Notes: generated by a model from the sequence alone, not told the origin. Positions 45,363 to 57,614 are shown, counted from the stretch's first letter. The stretch: 64,000 nucleotides of DNA from Carposina sasakii (GCA_014607495.2 CP053153.1:13640001-13704000); one strand, 5' to 3'. Translations and numbers: made by a program.

Positions 45363-46569
45363 TTTGGTACAATTTTATTGCGGCTACAAATGCTGCGTTT
45401 TAATAATGTAGAAAACTTACGACTGCAGCAATTTCATTTACTTACCTATCTATGAAAAAACAATTGCCATTTATTTCCTGAATAAATTGTTATAAGATAA
45501 ATATAAGAGTTAAAGACCTTAGGTATGCTAACATTAATTCATCGTCTTAATAGAATAATACTAATTTAGAATATGATATAGTTTCTAATCACAGTCTTTA
45601 CTGTAGATACCTGTATTCTCCTAAAACAATTGTGTCTATAATTTGCCTTTTTCTAATAAACATACATCAACACAAAAATGGTAAGACAAGCACAGCTAAT
45701 GGTAGGTAACACAAAGGAATAATCAACATACTTCCAAATACCAGATTCTGAACGCTAAGAAACTCGGGAGGAATGTAAAGAATATTTTCTACAAACATAC
45801 CTACCTAGTTATTCGTCGCGACTCCGTACGTGTCACCCTACAGAAAAAAGGAAACCGTAATTTTCTCAAGAATAAATGTTTTAAAAAATGTATCTCTACC
45901 TACGTCAGTTTTATAAGTTGCAAAAAAACATAGATTTTGAGACCGCATAGTTGAAAATACATAACTTTAATGGAAGCGAATAGAAATAAAAATAAAACTT
46001 TAAAGCGTTGCGTTATTACTAATTTAGCAGTTATTTTTTGTGATTGTTATTTATGATTTAAGTTATTTGGTAGGAGCGTATACCACAATATGAATATTAG
46101 AATAGCGCCTTTTGTAATAGTTCAGGAGGACCGTAACGTGTCTTTTACTTCTTTCTCATGTCAATAGCGCACGCGCATCTGTGTCAATACGTAGGTAAAC
46201 ACAGGTCGGACAAGCATACTAATGTTTAAATTTAAGACTGCTTATTTCTCTACCATAGCTTGGGGTCACATTTAAAAAAAACGAAAATATTCATGCTTTA
46301 AATAGTTTACTAATAATGGTTAATCTAACATCTATTATGTAGGTAACCTAGTAACTATATAGATATATATGAGGTTAGGTATACTATACTATTATATCTT
46401 ACCAAATTTTACTTATTTTCTAAAATCTAAAAAAATATTATCTAAAATATCCTAGGTTGGATATTTTTTTTATTTACACTACTTAGTGTATGCATACTTA
46501 TATAGAAGTGTATGATCTGGCTTCTAGTTTACCTATGTCGCAGAGTAACTCCCTTTTCAGGGCATTTAT
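45363..46569. other. Unassigned; degenerate R1r start
   Basis: 45806-45900 (acctagttattcgtcgcgact ... cctacagaaaaaagg) is a decayed relative of the R1r family. No gene recognised. Confidence 0.4.
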
Positions 46570-47118
46570 ACAGGGTGTTTTTTCGTTGTCACCCTTAACG
46601 AAGGGTACGTACTCTTTACATCAAAAAAAGTAATTTTATGCCAAAAAAAATGCTGGGAAACGATGTAAATTTTTTGTTTTTTTTATTACTTACTTGATCG
46701 GGTGAAATTTATAGTATCTAGTATTTATTCCAGTTTTTTCATAGACATATACAGGATGTTTTTTTAGCCACCATTAACGAAGGGTACGTACTCTATACTT
46801 CAAATAAGGTAAGTTTATGCCAAAAAAATGTTTGGATGTTTTAAAATTTTTAAATTATTTGATTGGGCGAAATTTATAGTGTCTAGTGTTTATGTTAGTT
46901 TTTTTTTTGACAGATATTAATTATTTGTCGTGAAAAAATCTTGCTTCGCGCGTCTATGTGCATTTATGCAGAAAAACGCAGTCTATTTACTCAATTTTGG
47001 ACCCTAATATTTTGGAAACCAGACACTTCCCAGATATGCTTCCATGGAGAAATATGATCGTGATGATGAGGAGATTCCATAGTTTTCGGGAACGTTTATG
47101 ACCAATAATCACCTGTAT
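46570..47118 (+). mobile_element. Two head-to-tail MITE M2 copies
   Basis: The first copy (46570-46748) stops at ttcatagacatatac and the second, longer copy (46748-47118) begins tacaggatgttttttta there. The second ends ccaataatcacctgtatagg. The second probably inserted into or beside the first. Confidence 0.7.
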
Positions 47119-47381
47119 AGGTTGGATATTTTTTTTATTTTACAGTACTAAGTAGGTATATGCATATTTATATAGAAGTGTATAATCTGTCTTCTAGCTT
47201 ATCTATGTCGCAGAGTAACTACCTTTTGAGGGCATTTACATAGCTGAAAGTAAAAAGAAAAGTGCAAAGAATCTAATCATTATTCAATATGCATAGTTTC
47301 TTTAATAATCATTATGCATATAAATGTATGTACGTATATGAACTTTGCCACTGTCTAACTGTTTTTCTAATATCTTAAGAG
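47119..47381. other. Unassigned sequence
   Basis: 47119-47235 partly repeats 46453-46570 (ggttggatattttttttatt, 'tagaagtgtat', 'gtcgcagagtaact'), so the flank of the MITE pair is itself duplicated. No gene. Confidence 0.5.
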
Positions 47382-47508
47382 CTGATTTTTCCAAACGTCA
47401 GATAGCCCATCAGAGTACTAAAGTTGATGCTGTCTTTCTCTTACACTTGATCATAATAGAGACAGTAGACATCAACTTAATTCCTTCTGACGTTTGGAAA
47501 AATCGAGC
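47382..47508. mobile_element. Palindromic MITE, family M1, best copy
   Basis: The ends are inverted: gatttttccaaacgtcaga (47384-47402) against tctgacgtttggaaaaatc (47487-47505). The interior has gatgctgtctttctc and gagacagtagacatc, which also pair. Copies at 4235-4335 and 50334-50466. About 127 bp, no ORF. Confidence 0.75.
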
Positions 47509-48053
47509 CTTAATCAAAAATATTATAACAAAAGAATAGTAAAATCTTATTGAACGGTAAAAGATTTATTATTGTGTCCTCTACATATTATAAGTTTGTA
47601 ATATAAAATAGCAATGTATGTTATATTATAAAATATTATTATGGTAAATAAAAAAAATACTATGTTAGTCTATAATTTCGATCTATAATTTACGGTAAGT
47701 ATAGCAAATTGAACGATTGAACGGCCACCAAAGAAAATCATTTACTGGTTGATATACTTGCACTGTATATTCGATTTTGATTTAGATCTTGCAAATCCAT
47801 GTGACCTAGAAATATAAATAGCCCATAATAAACATGTAAATGGATATATATAAAATCTTTAAATTTATTTTGCACGTCATCTCTAATTAAAATTATCATA
47901 ATTTGCTTATCCAATAGCTCTGCTATTTATACAGTTTATTTCAGAGCTTTTTGTTCTTATTAGATCTAAAAACAAATCATTTTATTAAACCTGAGAAAAA
48001 ATATTACGCTCTCATGATTCCTTTTCATATGACTCACATTACATTAGTTTTCT
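47509..48053. other. Unassigned AT-rich sequence
   Basis: Nothing recognised. Confidence 0.4.
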
Positions 48054-48315
48054 TCTTCTTCTTCAGCCTATTGCAGTCCACTGCTGGACGTAGGCCTCCC
48101 CCAGGGCACTTCACAAGGCTACTGTCACGGGGGGTTGTGCCCTTAGTCATCACGCTGGGCAGGCGGGTTGGTGACTGCAGTGTGATTTTCGGACTATGTT
48201 GTCAGTACGGGAGGCGCTGCTGCCCACCTCCCGGAAACCCTTAATTGCCTCGTATGTTACCCATGGGTAGGCAGGGGTGGTACAAACTTTATTCTGCCGG
48301 CACCACGCGGCTATT
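48054..48315 (-). pseudogene. LINE 3' terminal fragment, family L1f (long)
   Basis: Contains ttcttcagcctattgcagtc, 'gctggacgtaggcctcc', 'tatgttgtcagtacgggagg' and 'ccggcaccacgcggct', co-linear with 26388-26612. On the minus strand this is the end of a LINE polymerase and its short 3' tail, with decay. Confidence 0.75.
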
Positions 48316-49375
48316 TAGTCAATTTTAATTAGAATCTAAACAAAATATTTAGCTAATTTTAAACATTTCTTCATCACTATAATTTAATATATTACCAGTA
48401 TATTACATAATCATAAGACATATCACATTACAAGGCTTGAGCGATCAATTTTAAAATGGCCACAGTGATCAAACAGGGCCCACGGTTACTAAACTTGGTC
48501 AATACAGCGCCCACTTACTAAACATATTGACAGAATCACGAATTAATGCGTTTTCGCACCTCTCAAGGAGTTTATATCAAGTCAAACAAGTGACACATGG
48601 AAGGCTACTGTAGTAAAGGCGTGAATACACGTCGTTAGTCGACTTGCCGACTGTATGTAGTCGACTAATTTTGATTTCGAACAGTGTTATCTCAATCATA
48701 ATGCTTCGTTGTTTCCTATACACACGGGTTATAATAGCAAGCAGATTATTGTTCTTGGGCAAAATATGTTAGCATTATAGGTATATATTTAGGGGATGTT
48801 TATTTGTCGCTATATTAATTAATATTTCACAAGCAGACACGTTTGCTAGAATAAATTTCTTTAAGAGATAAGCGCACTCTTGTTGATTAATTTGTAATTA
48901 TAATTTTTGTATACTATTGAAAAAATAATTTTATAACAAATTAATCAATTGCTTCCAACTGGCCTGCGCAAGCGACGCGACATGTGTGTCCGACGCCATG
49001 CCCATAACTCTCAAGCTATAATTCAATTGAACTTTTCGCCTTGACATTAAGTAACCACCTACTTTAAATTCGTTTATCGATTTAAAAACGCATTTTCGTC
49101 TACATAAACAAGAATGTATAAACAGCGATTAGCGATTAAATGTCATTTTCGTAAATGACGAATAAAGTAGCCAATTATTGTTTGATTGCCTCCAAAATGT
49201 GTTTAGGCGAAATCTGATGTCATGGCGGCTTCTATTTGGATAATAATGATTCCATTCCGATGATTTTCACGTTTGTATCGTAAACTTGTATTCTCTGGCA
49301 GAATAATAATTTACTAAGCTATTAAACGTTTAATAATTTCTTGTCGTTTTCAAGAAATTATTATTATATTTTGCA
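48316..49375. other. Unassigned; possible non-coding regulatory stretch
   Basis: 49060-49260 is non-repetitive here and holds several TAAT/ATTA and gcgattagcgatta-type words. No coding frame. Confidence 0.25.
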
Positions 49376-49711
49376 ACTAGTGGACGCCCGCGACTCCGTC
49401 CGCGTGAACTACAGAAAAAACAAAATGTCGAATTTATCCGGGAACAAAAAAACATTTCCCCGGGATTAAAAGTAGCCTATATGTTAAGTGGGACCTGACA
49501 CAATATATTCCTGAAAACTGCATCGAAATCGGTTCAGCCGTTTCTGAGATTAGCGTGCACAAACGCACAGACAAACCGACAAACAGACAAAAATTCCAAA
49601 AATCATCGTTTTGGGTTCTATTGCGTTGATAAAGGTCTCCTATAATATTTTTTCTCATATATCTTCCATGTACAGACAGCGATCCGTTACATTTTTATTA
49701 TATGTATAGAT
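49376..49711 (+). repeat. Family R1r repeat
   Basis: Starts actagtggacgcccgcgact and ends tatatgtatagat. It has the same order as 33545-33869. Confidence 0.8.
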
Positions 49712-50333
49712 GTCATCGTAATGGTCGAGTAAACCTACTTACCCATAGTACTTTTATAAAAATTATGCGGTATTTTTAACCAAAACTCCGAGGATAAAAA
49801 TGTACTATATATACGCCTCTTTCCAAGAGTGGTAGGCAGAGATCACTAATGTAAATCAAACATTTCCAATAACAGATTTTATTGACGAAATAGGAGCACC
49901 ATCTAAGATATTTCATCAACATTTCATGTTATTTCTATAATCTTGTAATTTCACAGCCGCAGGAAACATGTGAAGTGCACCGGTATTGCATACCGTACTA
50001 GATAAGTTCTGGAGAAGATACGTGTACAGGGAACTAAGTTCATATGTGGTGCTAGTACCACACATAGATCACGGACCCAAAATCACGGATTGCGGTACCA
50101 CACTCATAGAAAAGCACTACTTACCCCAAACGGTATTTTAATCAAAGTGTAAATTGATAAGTAGGTAATAAATAACAACCCTACCTACTTGACATCTTTC
50201 ATAAATCTAATCCCTCGGATTCTAGAGAGAGCAAGAAATAAATTTTACACAGGTTAAATAACTTTAAATAATCTCAAATGACGGAATATTTATTAAAGAA
50301 CTTTGACATGTGAATTTCTAGTTACTTACTAAG
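49712..50333. other. Unassigned sequence
   Basis: A 'gtggtaggcagagatcac' block at 49831 resembles the region just after LINE polymerase ends (compare 51390). No gene. Confidence 0.35.
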
Positions 50334-50466
50334 GACCGAGTTTTCCAACGGTCAGATATACTATCTAAAGAATAAATTTAATGCTGTCTTTTTCAAACTT
50401 GACCAAGATGTAGACGTGTCTAGACATCATCAACGTTATCCGTCGGATAGGCTGTTTGAAAAATCG
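50334..50466. mobile_element. Palindromic MITE, family M1
   Basis: Starts gaccgagttttccaacggtc and ends ggctgtttgaaaaatcgta, with 'aatgctgtctttttc' inside. A diverged relative of 47382-47508. Confidence 0.65.
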
Positions 50467-51199
50467 TATAATTATAATTATGTGACACACACAAGTCTCT
50501 GCAACAATTTCTACTTTAAACTAAATCAATTCCACACACACTTCCTAGCCATAGTTAATGTGTTTCACCCCTAATTGGAGGCAATCTCGGGTCCGTCACC
50601 GATCGCGGCTGTCATCGCCCGTCATCTGTCATCAGTGACTAATTGCGGGCAGTGACAGCGTGCGCTTGCGTCGCTGTAACACTCAGTTAATGACGGCCCG
50701 TAAATTGCTACTCATTTACATTGTGGCCGTCAATGTAGCGTAACAAACAGCTTACTAAGTTAATGCAACGTTGTGAGAAGCTATGTAAATTATGGGGTAG
50801 TAAATTTTAACTGATTAACAGTTATTTACGTAATTTTTAATTTGATAAAAAATTATATTCCCCGAAATCAGGCATTATAAAGAAAACGATAGTAATATGC
50901 TAAATATCTGTCAAATTAAACTGTCTCCAAATGTTTCTGAGACTATATTGTTATTGTATTAAACAAACATGTTATTATGGCCCCCACATATAAAAACAAG
51001 TGTAATAATTAATGTAATATATGTGCAATAATAAAAATAATTTTATATTAGGAATAATTTAAATGCGAATTACATAATAAAAATGTAAATAGGAGTCAAG
51101 TTATTTTAATTTGCTTAAAAAAACATAAACGCATGTCCATATACCTATACATTCGCGTGGGATTATTTTTCTTTTCTAATAGTATTGTTACGTTGAGAT
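50467..51199. other. Unassigned; GC-rich cluster of GTCATC/GTGAC words
   Basis: 50585-50710 is GC-rich and non-repetitive, with ctgtcatc, ccgtcatctgtcatcagtga and gcgggcagtgacagcgtgcg. It may be a regulatory module. There is no frame. Confidence 0.3.
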
Positions 51200-51430
51200 G
51201 ACTGACAAAAAAAGTGTACAACGGAAGAGTGGAAGGAAGGGTTGGAATGGGAAGACTTTATCAGACTTTCACCGAACAAATCGGCAAAATTCTAGAGACG
51301 GGTCAGGTTAAGAATACCCTAAACCGAAGCGTGCGTTTGAAAGAAATGAAACGAAAGAGGTGTGTCAGGCAGGACCGTACCAATTGGAGTTCCGTGATCT
51401 CTGCCTACCCAAAGTTTTATGTGTGGTGGT
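51200..51430 (+). pseudogene. LINE polymerase C-terminal remnant (RTE/R1-like)
   Basis: The frame 51214-51540 contains GRVEGRVGMGRLYQTF, then an 'RQDRTNWSSVI' motif. That is the pattern of the extreme C-terminus of RTE/R1-type LINE polymerases (a basic G-R-G-R-P stretch followed by a D-R-x-x-W-R motif). It is diverged, with the expected RGRP altered, and only the tail is present. The frame beyond about codon 70 is flank. Confidence 0.55.
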
Positions 51431-52389
51431 CCACTTGTGGAAGGATATTCACGAATTTCGCATTTTTCTTACAGCCATTCCGAATGAAATATTTATTGCT
51501 AGGTACCATTTGGTTATTTTGTAAAACATATGACATTTAAATAAAATTCCAAAGGAAAATCAAGTTATCTCAAGCAATTAGACAATTTACATCGCGCGAA
51601 CTGCGAGTTATGCGCGTCTGATTTATACGCATTCTCACAAAATACTTACATAACGCTACTGGCCCACTCTAGACCATGACCCAGAAAATATGACGTCACA
51701 CCTGTAAGGCAAGCTATCCACCGAAATGGAGATGACCGAAGCGAAACTATGAACATTTCTGTTAATAATCAAAAGAATAAAATGAGATGTGGCTCTCTAG
51801 GGCTTGACACAGACCTACGTCACTGGGCGACGTATCCTTAGCTATACCTTTATTTACGTGACTATGTAACATCATGTTATATTGAACTAGCGGTCGCTCA
51901 TAACTTCGTCCGCGCACCCTTCCCGTATCCCGTTTTTCTCGTTCCCGTAGGAACACGGCAAATCTTTGTTATCGGATACAAAGAACACACTCGCCATGTT
52001 TCTCCTAAGATAAACGGTTTCGGCTGTGCATTGTCATTACTTTAGATTTCGTTTAGTTTATTACTTTGCTTATTAGGCCTAAGGTCATGAGCACACGATA
52101 GGTGAATCACTCATAGGAAGTGACAATTTTATGACATTAAAAATATGCAATGCTATAATTAGATTGTATAAATGTAGGCATGAATAGAAAGTCTAGGTTT
52201 ATATTTTAGTGTCTATTATAATTTTACGACTGAAACATTTGCGATAAAAATGGCGTCAGTCCCGGCAGCACTTTCTTTCTGTGAAATATCTCTGACAGTC
52301 ACAACATACTGAAAAGCGTTCAGTTATTCATAAGAGATATGATTCTGTAATTCTGGATATCCCATTTCGGGTATAAGCCGTATGTAAGT
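51431..52389. other. Unassigned; short R1r-like start at 51885
   Basis: 51885-51960 (aactagcggtcgctcataac, 'cttcgtccgcgcaccc') is a degenerate R1r relative. No gene seen. Confidence 0.35.
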
Positions 52390-52605
52390 ACTAGCAGCCG
52401 CCCACGACTTCGTCCGCGTGAGGGGGCGTTGTACCCGTGCGAAGCCGGGCAGGTTGTTGTATAGACTATAGCCTTCCTTGGTAAATGGGCTATCTAACAC
52501 TGAAAGAATTTTTCAAATCAGACCAGTAGTTCCTGAGATTAGCGCGTTTAAACAAACAAACAAACAAACAAACAAACTCTTCAGCTTTATAATATTAGTA
52601 TAGAT
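52390..52605 (+). repeat. R1r-related repeat, distinct subfamily
   Basis: Starts actagcagccgcccacgact and ends tataatattagtatagat. It has a (CAAA)n-like stretch before the end (acaaacaaacaaacaaac). Confidence 0.7.
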
Positions 52606-53431
52606 ATGTTATGTCGTCGCCGGCGTCGACCATCCAGTCACGTCCAGCCGTCCTCTTTATGTCATCGTTATATGTACGTAAAAAATATATATAAATATTT
52701 TAGAAGTGACTTCTATAATTCAAACCTCATTATTATTTTCTCTACCTTTTCGCTTCAGCTCTTTTAAAACATATACATATACATTACTACAGAAGGTTCA
52801 ATTTATGTTAACATGTAAAAAATTCTTAAGGCAAATAATTTATAGAGTCATATTTAACATAATTCATTCATGATTCATAATTTCCGGAGTTCCACGACCG
52901 AGCACCTGCAAAAAAACTACAAAACGCGTCTCGATTACCACCTGTCTCGTTAAGGGCAAGATGTGCTGAAAATTTGGTGGCATAATATACTAAATAGATA
53001 TTAAATATTTCTAACATGCCTATTTATTATTTTAATAGAATAGGTTACAATTAATGGTAGCACATCACTATTTAATGGTAATGCAATGGGTATTAAAAAA
53101 TAGCCATTACACTACCGATAGTAGTGATAGTAAAGATTAGGCGATATTGAACTCTAAACGTGGCTGTGGGATCTCTTTTACCGCAGTTCTGGTTACATGT
53201 ATGTAATATTCATAGAAGTTTGCTATATTCTCTTACTTTTAAACATATTTTCACAATATTAAGAATATCCTCAATTGTCATTTATACATAACCATACATA
53301 AAACAAGTTGTTACACTGCAGGTACCTTAAATAGTTTCTTCGTTTTTTATTACCTACGTATTCTATCTTGTTATCTGTCTATGATAAATATTATTAATTA
53401 TTTACGTTTAGGACCATTAACAACTGCTACC
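52606..53431. other. Unassigned; S1 scrap at 53155-53205
   Basis: 'taaacgtggctgtgggatct' and 'gcagttctggttac' match part of S1. Nothing else recognised. Confidence 0.4.
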
Positions 53432-53541
53432 TGTAGGGTAAGCACGAATCTTTTTATGCGGCGACTTGCTAGCAAAATATATGGGAAATGACAGTTTGAC
53501 GCTAGCGTTACGGACTATCGAGAGGTTCGTGCTTACCCCTC
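53432..53541. mobile_element. MITE family M4
   Basis: The inverted ends are gtagggtaagcacgaa (53433-53448) and ttcgtgcttacccct (53526-53540). It is 110 bp with no frame. A degenerate relative is at 21669-21750. Confidence 0.7.
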
Positions 53542-53589
53542 TGGTTTCGCACCGTTTAGTTTCGTCAACATTTATTGAGTTTTTTTAAA

Positions 53590-53860
53590 CAACTTACTCG
53601 AATGGAGACCGCGCCTAGGCAAGCATAAGGTTGGATGCCCTCCGGCCAGATGGACCGATGACTTGAAGAGGGCGGCTGATAGTGACTGGACGGCAAAAAC
53701 GAAAGATCGAGCTTGTAGTGTGCCTTGGGGGAGGCCTACGTCCTGGACTGCAATAGGCTGATGTGATGGTACCTTGCTGGGTACCAGAGGATGAGGTTAG
53801 CCCAGGACAGAGTACAATGGCGTAATGAAGAGGAGACCTTTACTCAGCACTGTATTACTT
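53590..53860 (+). pseudogene. LINE polymerase C-terminus, family L1f, rearranged
   Basis: One frame gives RWTDDLKRAADSDWTAKTKD followed directly by the LINE end (gggaggcctacgtcctggac, 'tgcaataggctgatg'). A second copy of the C-terminal motif (AQDRVQWRNEEETF) follows at about 53795-53850. R-W-T-D-D and D-R-x-x-W-R are the known terminal motifs of jockey/CR1-type LINEs. Duplication of the end within 100 bases suggests two overlapping insertions or a rearrangement. Confidence 0.65.
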
Positions 53861-54172
53861 GAATGTTGAATGATATTTAAATAGATATATAGGTTTCGAA
53901 GATATTACCAAAACTTTGATGTGTTTAATCCTTATATTCCCATGAGCATTTAATTCTTGCTTGACTCATTTATTAACTGTTGTATCTAAACGCATTTGAG
54001 AATCAATGCGTGCGGCATGTTTTATACAAATTGCAGTAAATGCACGGATAATGCATTATTGCGTAAATAGACTTTAGCGCACTGAGGTAGAGTACGATTT
54101 TGATCGAATCTGGTAAATCGATCAAATTGATCACCACACCTGCGCCTGAGCGTGCAGTGGTTACCAATTTAG

Positions 54173-55016
54173 TATTTATTTACACCGATTTATGTATATG
54201 CATTATAATAATACTTAGGTCGGTAATCAATAAAATTTATATTTCAGTCACTATCACTCATTCTGTCATACACTCGTTTTTTCATAATATTTATACAACA
54301 AAACTCTGGAATAGACTTTATAATAAAAAAGTTTAATCTTTAATATCTTAATTTCTATATCTTAAGTTTAATTTTATATCCAGGTACCTATAAGGTCAAA
54401 ATAATATAATATATAAATGTTGAACTATTAATTAGAAGATTTATACTTCATTAATTATTCATTAGTGTGCCTAATAAAATAATTTGCATATACTAATATA
54501 TTTTTCATTTTAGTATTTTAAGTTTAAATGCCTAAATTGATGCCTTTACAATGACTAGGCTAAATTTTGTAGGCAATGTACTAATATAACTCTATTTATT
54601 TACACCGATTTATGTATATGCATTATAATAATACTTAGGTCGGTAATCAATAAAATTTATATTTCAGTCACTATCACTCATTCTGTCATACACTCGTTTT
54701 TTCATAATATTTATACAACAAAACTCTGGAATAGACTTTATAATAAAAAAGTTTAATCTTTAATATCTTAATTTCTATATCTTAAGTTTAATTTTATATC
54801 CAGGTACCTATAAGGTCAAAATAATATAATATATAAATGTTGAACTATTAATTAGAAGATTTATACTTCATTAATTATTCATTAGTGTGCCTAATAAAAT
54901 AATTTGCATATACTAATATATTTTTCATTTTAGTATTTTAAGTTTAAATGCCTAAATTGATGCCTTTACAATGACTAGGCTAAATTTTGTAGGCAATGTA
55001 CTAATATAACTCTATT
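54173..55016 (+). repeat. Perfect 420-bp tandem duplication
   Basis: 54181-54593 and 54601-55013 are identical line by line, with a period of exactly 420. Shared edge bases extend the repeat to about 54173-55016. The unit is AT-rich with no gene. It may be a recent duplication or an assembly artefact. Confidence 0.95.
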
Positions 55017-55822
55017 AAGTAGGTATATAGTTTTTTTCAATAGATATGTGGGTACCTATATTCTGAAGTTATATTATTATAACATTATTATTATTACTTG
55101 ATTAATACAACTAAAAAACTAATGAACATAACTAAAAAACCTATTACAGATATAAAGTAAATATTACAGTAAAGGTCTCGTTCGGTGTAACAAGATCCCA
55201 TTTTAATAGATTGCGTACGCGCACGTGTTAGTAGAGCAAAAAATCTTTCGCCCTTTTTTTAATTACCTTAATGTCTCGCGCAACCTGACACTAACTTGAT
55301 CTTGCGCGTATTTACTGAAAATTGGACCTTAATTCTCCTATATAAGAGTCGACGCAGATTTTTTAACATCTCAGTTTTGGTAAAATACGCATATTTTAAG
55401 TATTCCATTCGCGTTATTATGATGCTACCAACAATAGATCTTTTTACGCGATTACGTGTGCCCAAATCTATTAAAATATGACAAAGACGTGACACAATAT
55501 TTTTTTTGCTGATTTTTTGTCCAAAGTTCGACATCCTTTTGTGTAAATATTGAATAGTCCTGGTTTTTGCTGTCATTTATATAGAATATGCTGTCATTAA
55601 TATAAAAACGGTGTCAGTAAACTTCCGAAACTATTTAATTTTGTAGATGGGCTTTTGGAACATCAGTTTGTGTGTAACACACCTTTATAAAACCAAGTTT
55701 GGCCTTTTGTTGTATCCTTTTAATTTGTATTTCTTTAGAGTACTAAAGTCGAATTGTATCTTGGAAACTAAAGAGACTAGGGTCAATGTAATTTTTAAAA
55801 GCAAAAAGAAGTATAGTAGGTG
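55017..55822. other. Unassigned; contains a basic 102-aa frame
   Basis: The minus-strand frame 55576-55268 encodes a Lys/Arg-rich peptide (KRMSNFGQKISKKNIVSRL near its start). No domain recognised and there is no supporting context, so it is not called as a gene. Confidence 0.3.
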
Positions 55823-56163
55823 ACTAGTGGACGCCCGCGACTCCGTCCGCGTGGACTACGGAAAAAACAAAATGTCGAAATTATCCGGGATAAAAACATT
55901 TTCCCGGGATAAAAAGTAGCCTATATGTTAAGTGGGACCTATCACAATATATTCCTGAAAACTGCATCGAAATCGGTTCAGCCGTTTCTGAGATTAGCGT
56001 GTACAAACGCACAGACAAACAGACAAACCGACAAACAGACAAAAATGTCAAAAATCATTGTTTTGGGTACTATTGCGTTGATAAAGGTCTTCTATAATAT
56101 TTTTTCTCATTTATCTTCCATGTACAGACAGCGACCTGTTACATTTTTATTATATGTATAGAT
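55823..56163 (+). repeat. Family R1r repeat
   Basis: Starts actagtggacgcccgcgact and ends tatatgtatagat. One of the least diverged copies, with an extra 'cagacaaac' unit in the middle. Confidence 0.8.
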
Positions 56164-56924
56164 TGTGAAATTATACCTATACCCCAATACTAACTTTTTA
56201 AATCTATTCACCATTTTCGCCATTTTCAAAGGCTTCAGCACTGCTCTAAAGGGGTGACACACCGCTGAAATGTGACTGATACAGGATTGTCACTCAATTT
56301 ATAATCGTTTACATAATGACAATAATTTACGATAATGACACTCTCATAACTACATTTTGTATGATATAAGATAAAAATGACATTTTTACATTGAATTTAG
56401 TTTATCTAGAGAATAGTGTTTAGAATTTTTACATTTGCATAAAAGCGAGCAAATATGCGGAGCTTCTTAAAAAAGAGCATGGTTTTAATATGTACAGCAA
56501 ACGGCTACTTTTTCTCGTCTCCAACGATACTGAGCTCAAGAACGAAACTGTCGGAGTCTGACTATAAATACGACTTTAGAATCTATAAATACACAATTGA
56601 TTTCCACTAAATCGCCAATGTCACTTAAACCTAACTGTAGAGGTACCTACTCACTTGCGTCAACAGGTGACTAAGTTAGATAAACTTAATAGTCCTAGAT
56701 TCTTGAATACCAGTACACGTTGAATACTGCATAACACGAGTTGAATGTGACTAACAGACAATATTTACCATAGATTAATAGCCGGGGAATACTAAGAATA
56801 ATGTATTAGATTAGCTGATCGCTTATCGGGTTTGCGATATTGAAGAGCTCTTCAAAACCTTTAACTTTGACAATCGTTTCGAGTGAGATTTAGCTCATGG
56901 GAATCAACTAAACGATCTATATTA
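56164..56924. other. Unassigned sequence
   Basis: Nothing recognised on either strand. Confidence 0.4.
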
Positions 56925-57290
56925 TTAAATTTATTTTATTACACATCTAAGTAATGTTTATTTTACGCCAAAACTACTGAACCGATTTAAATGAAATTTA
57001 GTAGGTATACCTACAGGTAGTCTAGAGCAAAAGTTCCCAAACTTATTCTGTCTACTGCCTACTTTGAGAATAAATTATTTTTAGCACCCCCATTTTTTCA
57101 CCTACTTAAACTACTATAACTCTCCAAGCTTCTACACAACGCCCCAATTTTTGCAGCGCCCATAAGGGGGCGTTATCAGCCACTTTGGGAAAGGCTGATC
57201 TAGAGCCTAAGAAAGGACATAGGCTATATTTTATCCCGGATAATTTCCAAAATTTTGCTTAATTTCTGCAATCTACGGACGTCCACTAGT
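56925..57290 (-). repeat. R1r-related repeat with nested hAT MITE
   Basis: The minus strand starts ctagtggacgtccgtagatt and includes 'atcccggataatttcc' in reverse on the plus strand. The other end carries 'ccaaaactactgaaccgatt'. It is split by 57029-57198. Confidence 0.65.
57029..57198. mobile_element. 170-bp hAT MITE with perfect 8-bp target duplication
   Basis: Flanked by tctagagc at 57021-57028 and 57199-57206. Inner ends aaaagttcccaaact and ctttgggaaaggctga are imperfect inverted repeats. No frame. It inserted into the R1r-related repeat. Confidence 0.8.
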
Positions 57291-57408
57291 ATTAAGTAAT
57301 TAAAATCAATGTGATAGGTGACAAAATGATGAAATAAAACTTGTAAATTTGTTTGAAATTTGGAGACCCTTGAGAAGAGTAGGTGAGGTGAAAACCTTTA
57401 GTGACTAA

Positions 57409-57465
57409 GGCCGGATCCACACTATAAGGTCGATCACGGTTCGTTCGCGGTCCGATCTCGGTCTG
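57409..57465 (+). repeat. Harbinger left TIR
   Basis: 57 bases, exact reverse complement of 60599-60655. Homology continues imperfectly for a few bases inward. Confidence 0.95.
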
Positions 57466-57614
57466 GTAACATCTAATTATGTTCACATTAGACAATCTGA
57501 CTTAGTTCACGATTCAGTCTTGAACCATAATCGAAGTCGGATGTATTTGGCTCATAATTAATAACAAAATAAAAGTTAAAGTATTTAAGTGCTTGTAATA
57601 TTCGCGGCAGAAAA

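Noticed and set aside
49434..49658. 74-aa minus-strand frame
   Set aside because: It lies wholly in an R1r repeat. The same frame recurs in other copies.
54100..54336. 78-aa frame over the tandem duplication
   Set aside because: The sequence is AT-rich and the frame is not repeated in the same context in the second unit, with no domain.
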